A DNA stretch of 64,000 bases from Ascaphus truei (taxonomy: Eukaryota; Chordata; Amphibia; Anura; Ascaphidae), in the NCBI GenBank assembly GCA_036426205.1, contig CM071574.1:12468892-12532891 (forward strand), written 5' to 3'. The position numbers were made by a program, and so were the translations under genes. Positions 56,245 through 64,000 of this stretch are shown here, in pieces. The notes under the pieces were generated by a model. The model was not told the DNA's origin and searched no databases. It was given only the letters and a program-made list of their open reading frames with translations. How positions within the stretch are numbered: position 1 is the first letter of the stretch; each line of letters starts with the position of its first letter.

Positions 56245-58090
56245 CTCCAAAATTGATGCAAGAAAAAGAAGATGTCTTCTGGCGTATAGATTATATGTCT
56301 TCTGGCATACAGATTTAGATCAAGTATAGATGTTTCAGTTTAAATTGTATAAGTATAAAGGGTCAAAAAAAGGGAGAACAGTGTATTAATAAAGGCAATC
56401 CAATCTATTTGGTTCTTTCCCCATGTATATTCCCCATTCATTGCTATCCCAAAGAGAGAAGCGCAGGGATTCACTGTTTTCACATTTGTATGGCCAATCC
56501 CTTCGCCAGCTGCATGCTCCTTACATGGAGAAGTGCGGCGATTATATATTTGTTTTTCATTTTCTGTTGGGTCGATTTTAATCCTTAGCAGCACGATCCT
56601 AGAGGGCACCACTATTAGGGTGTAATTAATATATTTAGCAATCACCTGCAACTGCTTATTGGGCAGCTTGAGGGAGGCCAGCCTCTCCTTCTTCTAGGTA
56701 CATAATCTCCCAGCAAGGTCCCGGTATTTCACTATTCACTTTACTTGCAGACATGTGAGTTTCTTCACTGGTATATACCAGTTTTTAACTGCTCTATGTT
56801 ATATAAGCATACAGTATGCTTGGATATATTAACCCTTTCTGGGTTTATTTCACATAACATTAGTATGTATTTAGCGTAGGGACCTACTATAGAGACTTAC
56901 CTTGACGTGGTTAGCAGGCTTGGAATTATTTGATCAAAGGATGTAAAACAAAAGTCTCATTTATCAAATAGATTTTTACAATATATATATATATAATATA
57001 TATATTTCCCATTTATTGCTATCCCAAAGGGAGAAGCGCAGGGATTCACTGTCTGTTTTTCACATTTGTATGGCCAATCCGTATGCCAGGTGCATGCTCC
57101 TTACATGGAGAAGTGCGGCGATTATATATTTTGTTTTATATTTGGTTCTTTGAGTTAATTTCATACACTTACAAATTGGATGTAGTTTATGTTCAGAGAT
57201 TTCTTTACAATTTGGAACTTCTGAGGTTAAATTGAGCTTCTGAGGTTAATTGGATAGATGCAGCTAGATCACAGCTAATAGATTTGCGCCATAGATGTTA
57301 TTGGCCCAGATGGTAAAGTCGTCCCAACAACCCATGAACAGGATGGTATAATTGGGCGTGAATCTGGAACCCGTGGCTGTACCCTGTATCTGGAAGTCAC
57401 CCTGGAACCAAAAAACATTTTGTCATAAAATAATAGAGATGCCCTCATTTATGAATTCCATCTGTTCATTATTCATATTTTCATATTTCCTAAGGCTATA
57501 TAAGATGGCCTCACATCCCTGCTGGTGACCAATGAACATATACAAGGGTGCTACGTCACAGGGAGAGGCGAAGTGTCTACCCACGCTTAAAGATCTGAGG
57601 AGTCGGGCATAAGCAACAGACAATAGGAAAAGGAGATAAAATTGTGTGGCCTTTTGTGGAGGCCGGAGTATAAGCAGGACTGCCACTGAAATTTAAAGAG
57701 TCCATCTACATGCTGGGAAGCTATCCAAATGCTGCTTTACCATTTGCTGGCTGTAAATGCAATACTGTTCTAACCCAGTTTAGATTAATTAATTTTTATT
57801 GTGCCATGATCCTTTTTTTTCTCTCTTTTGTACCGAGTAATATCCTGATTTAGCTGTGATCTAGCTGCATCTATCCAATTAACCTCAGAAGTTCCAAATT
57901 GTAAAGAAATCTCTGAACATAAACTACATCCAGTTTTTAAGTGTATGAAATTAACTCAAACAACCAACCAGATTGGATTATCTTTATTAATACACAATTT
58001 CCTCTCTTTTTTTGTCCCTTTGTATTTATACAATGGAAACTGAAACATCTATACTTCAGTCAACGCGCCGGAAGACATCTTCTAGACAGT
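56245..58090. repeat. Large inverted repeat, left arm interrupted
   Basis: The right arm (about 57845-58090) matches in reverse a left arm made of 56245-56410 and 57140-57275. The 730-bp interruption carries a direct repeat: 56429-56553 and 57007-57133 share CTATCCCAAAG...GAGAAGCGCAGGGATTCACT and GCTCCTTACATGGAGAAGTG. The shared arm text includes GATGTCTTC(C/T)GGCG and AGATCACAGCTAA. Confidence 0.75.
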
Positions 58091-58186
58091 ATCTTGATAA
58101 ATATAGCGCTATCCATGTACATACCGCTTCACGGCAATAATACACATGACATAATATAAAACATAATGGGAACAAGTGCTTTAAGA

Positions 58187-58245
58187 CAGGGGTGCGCAAA
58201 CTTGTTTTGCTGCACCCCCCTGCCTACTCTCCTCTGTTGTTGTGT
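58187..58245 (+). mobile_element. hAT-type element, left-end fragment
   Basis: CAGGGGTGCGCAAACTTG and GCACCCCCCTGCC are the left end of the 22715-23068 family. It then breaks into copy C. Confidence 0.7.
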
Positions 58246-60297
58246 CCCTTAAAATGACATCACATCATTTTGAACTAATGTGACCTATCACATGGTACAG
58301 CAACCAATGGGATTGTCTTCAATCCAATTGGCTATAATACCATGTGATATAGCCATGTGGTTTTAAGGATGTGACGTAACTCCCTTGGAGATGATGTCAC
58401 ATCCTTAACAAAATAAAAAGAGGCGGGCACATGATACAGCATTCAATCGAATTGGAGCTGTACCATCTGACCATAAAATGTGACAGCACAGGCCATATAC
58501 TGTGTCTCATTTTACCTCAGGAAGCAGACGAGAGAACATCCTGTTCTAGATGTACCATGGGGCTTTGGATTGACAGATGAAGAAAGAAGATTGTGACAGA
58601 ATATAAAATAAAGATTTTTTTTTACCTGATGCTGGTCATCAAGGTGAATGGCGTGGGATTGCGGGTGATGTCGCGGTACGAGAGCTTGCAGATATTATGG
58701 GATTCGGAGGGTTAAGACTTCTAAAGGTAAGTCCCTTAAACCCTATTAGGGTAACTTTATTGTGTTATACAGATTATTGGGAGCTTCTCAACTGCCGATG
58801 TTACGAATACACTAAGGACTTGTCTTTCTGATGCACTGGCGTTCTACACTTCTAAAGGTAAGAGAAATATTGAATCTATGTAAATGTCTTTCTCCAGGCT
58901 TTTTCGTTGTATTTATATATTTTTATGTTTGTGATTGCCCATTGACTGATAATGTATTAATCTGTGCTATGGTACCGATAAATACAGTGACAGCCAATGC
59001 ATTTTTTGGCAAATACTTGTTTTGAATTGATTGTAATTTTTTTCTATTACTTTTTATTGTTTGGATTCAATTGTTTGGAATTTAGATGGCTTGTTTTTAC
59101 TACATTTTAGGATTGGTTTGCATTTTAAATTATGTATTTGTGTTGTTGCTACTGGTTTTAATTAATTAATTGTTTTGTTGGCTAGTGCTATTATTTCTTG
59201 AATTGGGGTGTTTAGGTGCTTGTGTATAACTTTTATTATTGTGTATTTTTGGCCTTCATGCTTTTTTATTAGGATAACTATTGACTTATCATGCCTATAT
59301 TATATGGGTATGATGTACCATTATGCCAATCAAAGGGTACAGCGTGGATATAGTGGTTCCGGGGTGGGTATCGGGGAAGGGTGAGTTAACCACTTAATTA
59401 CTATAGCGGTTATTAACCGCTAAGGTGATTAATGGGTTAGGGCCCATTAGATTGTATTTTTTCATGTATTCCTACTGCATCGGAGGACATGAACCTGCAG
59501 TATGCTGACGAGGACACCCTTCATGATGGCAGGGGTAGTAGAAAGGTTTATTTATTTTATTTATGCTGACTAATGTTTTATTTTATAATGGACAAATGCA
59601 CTATTATCCATATCTGGATAATAGTTATGTGTTGAGGGGGGGGGGGGGGGGGGAGGAGGTGTATTTATTTCAATATATTGCACATTTTATTTTTTTTGCC
59701 ACAGGATTGGTACTGCAGGCCAGCAGTCACCCACAGGGAACCCCTTAGGACACCTGCGGGGACCACCTGAGGACCACCGGACACCCGCGGGGACCACCTG
59801 CAGTAACCACCCGAGGGCCCCCAGACACACACGGGAACCACCTGAGGGCCCCCAGAAACCCACAGGGACCACCTGAAGGCCCCCAGACATGCGTGAGGAC
59901 CAACTGAAGGCCCTCAGACACCCAAGGGGACCATCTGAGGGCCCACAGACACCCGCAGACACCACCTGAGAACCCACAGGGACCACCTCAGAACCCGCAG
60001 ACACCAGCGTCCTCTGGTATCAATCATGTTGGGGTAGAGGAGGTGAGTATTAGTGTTGTTGTGTGGCCCTCAGGTGGTTCCCGTGTGTGTCTGGGGGCCC
60101 TCGGGTGGTTACTGCAGGTGGTCCCCGCGGGTGTCCGGTGGTCCTCAGGTGGTCCCCGCAGGTGTCCTAAGGGGTTCCCTGTGGGTGACTGCTGGCCTGC
60201 AGTACCAATCCTGTGGCAAAAAAAATAAAATGTGCAATATATTGAAATAAATACACCTCCTCCCCTCTGCTAAAAACATAGCAAAATAGTTAATAGT
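58246..60297 (+). repeat. CRE/TATA repeat family, copy C
   Basis: It shares CTGTACCATCTGACC and the leader with A and B, but the CRE has become TGACAGCA and the TATA box CATATACTG. The donor TCTAAAG|GTAAGT (GT at 58727-58728) is intact, and a second TCTAAAG|GTAAGA follows near 58854 after a duplicated stretch. The exon-like block at about 59472-59533 ends GGCAGGGGTAGT (donor lost). A TTTTTTTTGCCACAG acceptor precedes the Pro-rich block, which here has an early stop and is inverted-duplicated. It ends at the gypsy border. Confidence 0.75.
59651..60262. repeat. Inverted duplication of the Pro-rich block in copy C
   Basis: The arms 59651-59850 and 60065-60262 are nearly identical in reverse, with a 214-bp spacer that continues the 30-bp-unit minisatellite (units like CCCCCAGAAACCCACAGGGA). 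The left arm begins right after a G run of about 17 bases. Confidence 0.88.
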
Positions 60298-61650
60298 TCT
60301 GTTTACCCGGGTCGGAATTCCTAAAGAGATCTTAACTGACCAGGGAACACCATTTATGTCCCAAGTAACAAAAGAGTTATGTAAACTCCTAAAAATCAAG
60401 CATCTCAGAACCTCAGTCTATCATCCACAAACAGATGGTTTAGTGGAACGATTCAATAAATCCTTAAAGAGCATGTTACGCCAGGCGGTCGATAAGTTGG
60501 GAAAAACTGGGATTGTATGTTACCATACCTGTTATTTGCCATTAGGGAGGTTCCCCAATCATCCACAGGCTTCTCCCCGTTTGAACAATTGTATGGCCGA
60601 CACCCAAGGGGCTTACTGGATATAGCCAAAGAGACTTGGGAACACGAGGTACCCCATACAGAAGTGTAATAGAGCATGTTGCCCAGATGCAGGACCGCAT
60701 AGCTGCAGTCCTACCTATAGTGAGGGAACACATGGAAAAAGCTCAAGAGGCCCAGAGGTATACGTATAATAAGGGTGCTAGGGTCAGATTTTTTTTTCCA
60801 GGCGATAGGGTACTAGTTCTGGTTCCCACCGTAGAGAGTAAATTCCTTGCTAAGTGGCATGGGCCATATGAGGTCTTGGAAAGAGTGGGAGAAGTAAATT
60901 ACAAGGTGAGACAGCCAGGTAGGAGGAAACCTGAGCAAATTTACCATATAAACTACTTAAGCCCTGGAAAGATAGAGGTCTTCTTAACCCTAGTACCCCC
61001 AGGTCCGTCAGAGAATTGAGAAACTGACCCAGAGGTTAGCATAGCTAAAACCCTGTCCGTTTATCAGAAACGAGAGGTCCTGAATTTAGTGAGAAGAAAC
61101 AAAGAAGTCTTCTCTACACAGCCAGGTAGAACTAGCGTAATTAAACATGACCTAGTCTCTGAACCGGGGGTCCGAGTTAACCTTAAACCGTACCGAATCC
61201 CAGAGGCCAAAAGAGAGGCTATAAGTTTAGAGGTTAAAAAATGCTAAAACTAGGCATAATTGAGGAATACCAAAGTGGGTGGAACAGCCCTATAGTTTTA
61301 GTCCCAAAACCAGATGGTACAACAAGGTTTTGCAATGACTACCGTAAACTAAACGCTATGTCAAAATTTGATACTTATCCTATGCCCAGGGTTGATGAAC
61401 TGGTAGAGAGACTGGGCAAAGCCCGATATCTCACGACCGTAGACCTAACAAAAGGGTACTGGCAGGTTCCCCTCACAGAAAGGGCAAAAGAAAAGACAGC
61501 CTTCTCAACCCCAGATGGCCTCTTTCAGTATAGGGTGCTGCCTTTTGGCTTACATGGAGCTCCCGCCACATTCCAAAGAATGATGGATAAAATTTTAAAA
61601 CCACATGCTCGGTATGCTGCCGCCCACCTGGATGATGTGGTAATCCATAG
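60298..61650 (+). pseudogene. Gmr1-like gypsy element: integrase then reverse transcriptase
   Basis: It starts inside the integrase core. LTDQGTPF carries the second catalytic Asp, and HPQTDGLVERFNKSLK the catalytic Glu. A C-terminal domain follows, with FFFPGDRVLVLVPT, KWHGPYEVLERVG and IYHINYLSPG. Then come a linker and a reverse transcriptase: LKLGIIEEYQSGWNSPIVLV, CNDYRKLNAMS, TTVDLTKGYWQVPL, LPFGLHGAPATFQRMM and the catalytic LDD in HLDDVVIHS. There are frameshifts in the integrase (about 60505-60630), a TGA after GPSEN (61017-61019) and a frameshift near 61238, so it is dead. Integrase ahead of RT is the order of the Gmr1 group, not of standard gypsy. The 5' end is missing. Confidence 0.88.
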
Positions 61651-63449
61651 TTACATAGTTACATAGTTACATAGTTACATAGTAGATGAGGTTGAAAAAA
61701 GACGTACGTCCATCAAGTTCAACCTATGCTAAATTCAGACAACAGATACTTTATTCTATATCTATACTTACTTATTGATCCAGAGGAAGGCAAACAAAAA
61801 ACCCCATTAAGGGGAAAAATTAATTCCTTCCTGACTCCAAGAATTGGCAATCAGATTAATCCCTGGATCAACATCCTTCCCATGTATACTTATTTGGTAT
61901 ATCCCTGTATACCTTTCCCATCTAAAAAGATGTCCAACCTTTTTTTGAACAAATCTATTGTATCTGCCATCACAGTCTCCATGGGTAATGAATTCCACAT
62001 TTTAACTGCCCTTACTGTAAAGAACCCTTTCCTTTGTTACTGGTGAAATTTCCTTTCCTCCAACCTTAAGGGATGGCCCCGAGTCCTTTGTACTGCCCGT
62101 GGGATGAATAGTTCTTTTGAATGCTCTTTGTATTGTCCCTGAATATATTTGTATATAGTTATCATATCCCCTCTTAGACGCCTCTTTTCTAATGTAAATA
62201 AATCCAATATAGCTAGCCTCTCCTCATAAGTTAGAATGTCCATCCCCTTTATTAATTTGGTGGCTCTTCTCTGCACTCCCTCTAGTTCCATAATGTCTTT
62301 TCTTAGGATTGGTGCCCAAAATTGTACTCCATATTCAAGGTGTGGTCTTACTAATGCTTTGTAAAGGGGCATAATTATGTCTACTTCCCTTCCGTCCATT
62401 GCCCGTTTGATGCAAGATAAGATCTTGTTTGCCTTTGCAGCTACTGCATGACATTGGGCACTATTGCTAAGCCTGCTGTCTACAAGCACTCCTAAATCCT
62501 TCTCCATCAAGGATTCCCCCAATATATCTCCATTTAATTTGTAAGTTGCCTTTTTATTCTTGCATCCCAAATGCATAACCTTACATTTATCTGTATTAAA
62601 CCTCAGTTGCCATTTACCTTCCCACGTTTCCAGTCTCTCCAAGTCCTTCTGAAGAGAACTTTCATCCTGCTCTGATTCTATTACCTTACACAATTTAGTA
62701 TCATCAGCAAAGATGGAGACTTTGCTCTCGATCCCAACCTCAAGGTCATTAATAAACAAGTTAAAAAGCAGGGGTCCCAGTACCGATCCTTGAGGTACTC
62801 CACTCACGACTTTAGCCCAACCTGAAAAAGTTCCATTTATGACAACCCTCTGTTGTCTGTCCTTTAACCAGTTTTCAATCCAGGTGCATATATTATTACT
62901 GAGTCCAATTTTCTTTATTTTGTACACCAACCTCTTGTGTGAAACTGTATCAAAAGCCTTTGCAAAATCTAAGTAGACCACATCAACTGCATTACCCTGG
63001 TCTAAATTCCTACTTACCTCCTCAAAGAAACAAATAAGGTTAGTTTGGCAAGATCTATCCTTCATAAATCCATGCTGACTATTACTAATAATTTTGTTTT
63101 CCATTAGGTATTCCTGAATATTATCCCGTATTAAACATTCAAGTAGTTTCCCTACTATTGAAGTCAGGCTTACAGGTCTGTAATTCCCTGGGTGTGATCT
63201 AGCTCCCTTTTTAAATATAGGCACCACATCTGCTTTACGCCAATCTTGAGGTACTGAGCCTGTGGAAATGGAGTCCTTGAATATTAAATATAATGGTTTT
63301 GCTATTACTGAGCTTAACTCCTTGAGAACTCTTGGATGTATGCCATCGGGGCCAGGTGCCTTATTTACTTTATTTTTTTCAAGTCGCTTATGAACTTCTT
63401 CCTCAGTTAACCAATTGGTCATTAATATGGAGGTTATAGTTACATAGTA
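61651..63449 (-). mobile_element. CR1/Rex-type LINE inserted in the gypsy RT
   Basis: A 5'-truncated non-LTR element whose 3' tail, at the left, is a run of about four AGTTACAT units. It inserted a few codons after the LDD box of the gypsy RT, and gypsy coding resumes at about 63450. A 19-bp direct repeat (61671-61689 and 63436-63454) lies at the two junctions. The 3' UTR contains GGTTGAACTTGATGGACG in reverse, also found at 45.5 kb. Confidence 0.88.
62037..63435 (-). pseudogene. CR1/Rex-type LINE reverse transcriptase
   Basis: A reverse-strand frame of about 465 codons without a stop. Order from its N-terminus: NKAPGPDGIHPRVLKEL, VVPIFKKGARSHPGNYRPVS, LLECLIRDNIQEYL, QHGFMKDRSCQTNL, VYLDFAKAFDTVSHKRL (first catalytic Asp), [19 protein letters not shown], and the FADDTKLC catalytic box. 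Thumb and C-terminal parts follow, with PHLEYGVQFWAP and RRLRGDMITIYKY. A TAA (62037-62039) then stops it, although recognisable family sequence (VRAVKMWNSLP) continues in the same frame for about 50 codons, so one point mutation truncates it. The endonuclease is absent. The frame runs on upstream into gypsy sequence, so the ATG there is not its own. Confidence 0.88.
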
Positions 63450-64000
63450 GATGATTGGCAATCCCACGTTCCAAAGGTCCAAGCTGTGCTTGACGCAGTT
63501 CGGTCTGCTGGACTAACTGCTAACCCCGTTAAATGCACTATTGGTCTGGAGGAGGCCAAGTATCTGGGGTATTCTATAGGCAGAGGTTTACTCAAACCCC
63601 AAACACTCAAAGTAGAGGCGATACAAAATTGGCCAAGGCCAGTTACAAAAAAACAAGTAAGGACCTTTTTGGGATTAATTGGTTACTATAGAAGGTTTAT
63701 TCCCAATTTTGCAACTAAGGCAACCCCACTAACCGACCTCACAAAAGCAAGAGGGCCGCTAATGGTAAAGTGGTCCCCCGAAACCGAACAGGCCTTTAGA
63801 AGCCTGAAAGAAGCTCTCTGTGCCCAACCAGTGTTGGTCACACCTGACTTCTCTAAAGAGTTTTTAGTCCAAACCGACGCATCTGAGGTAGGGCTGGGGG
63901 CTGTGCTCTCCCAGGAGTCTCAAGGTGAGGCACACCCCATCCTTTATTTAAGTAGGAAACTAAATCCCCAGGAGAAAAATTACTTCATAGTCGAGAAAGA
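63450..64000 (+). pseudogene. Gmr1-like gypsy element, RT end and RNase H
   Basis: Continuation of the 60298-61650 element after the LINE. It reads DDWQSHVPKVQAVLD, LTANPVKCTIG, YLGYSIGRG, TFLGLIGYYRRFIPNFA (RT connection region) and FLVQTDASEVGLGAVLSQE, the RNase H start with its first catalytic Asp. The frame is open to the window edge with no stop in about 180 codons, so this half is better preserved than the integrase. The element runs past 64000. Confidence 0.88.

Larger units (their letters stand above)
37345..64000 (+). other. ARHGAP15: ARHGAP15 intron, at least 26.7 kb, open at window end
   Basis: Begins GTAGGT. I looked for the GIYRVSGN exon in all gaps and did not see it, so the intron probably runs past the window. 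It is almost entirely nested transposons. Confidence 0.75.

Noticed and set aside
37345..60297. Next ARHGAP15 exon (GIYRVSGN motif)
   Set aside because: Searched for by eye between the elements and not found; probably beyond the window, though a diverged exon could be missed.

Overview
The window looks like vertebrate, most probably frog (anuran), intronic DNA. Three short exons on the + strand (269-386, 28468-28590, 37246-37344) read through without a break as the segment of ARHGAP15 between its PH domain and the start of its RhoGAP domain. Reading phases agree across both junctions and all internal splice sites are canonical. The introns are about 28.1 kb, 8.7 kb and at least 26.7 kb. No other host gene is supported. 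The frog assignment rests on the repeat content: L2-type LINEs, a CR1/Rex-type LINE with an 8-bp tail repeat, tRNA-derived SINEs, many foldback MITEs and a Gmr1-like gypsy element. I could not run a similarity search.

Layout. 1-3.6 kb: exon, unique intron and a 383-bp element between 23-bp direct repeats. 3.7-7.6 kb: a composite element with GGGGTCTATGCAC-type inverted ends, holding copy A of a repeat family with CRE and TATA motifs. 8-15.9 kb: an L2 relic, hAT-type MITEs, and a SINE split by a MITE. 16.4-17.6 kb: three overlapping palindromes. 18-27 kb: GC-rich simple-repeat blocks and MITEs. 27.5-28.1 kb: a foldback. 28.5-37.3 kb: two exons with L2 and MITE relics between them. 38-44.3 kb: a polypurine block, then one long antisense L2 broken by two solo LTRs and a Tigger-like element, all with recognisable target-site duplications. 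45.6-47.6 kb: copy B of the CRE/TATA family. 47.9-49.8 kb: two near-identical LTR-like segments with a 28-bp minisatellite. 50-58 kb: SINEs, NotI-bearing MITEs, a 45-bp minisatellite and a large interrupted inverted repeat. 58.2-60.3 kb: copy C. 60.3-64 kb: a gypsy element with integrase ahead of reverse transcriptase, interrupted just after its RT catalytic box by a nearly intact CR1/Rex-type LINE.

Apart from ARHGAP15 there is no gene system here; the content is a stratified record of nested transposition. The most novel-looking item is the three-copy family (A, B, C) with a CRE-TATA core promoter, a splice donor kept in all three copies and small exon-like blocks. The gypsy domain order and the palindrome cluster come next.
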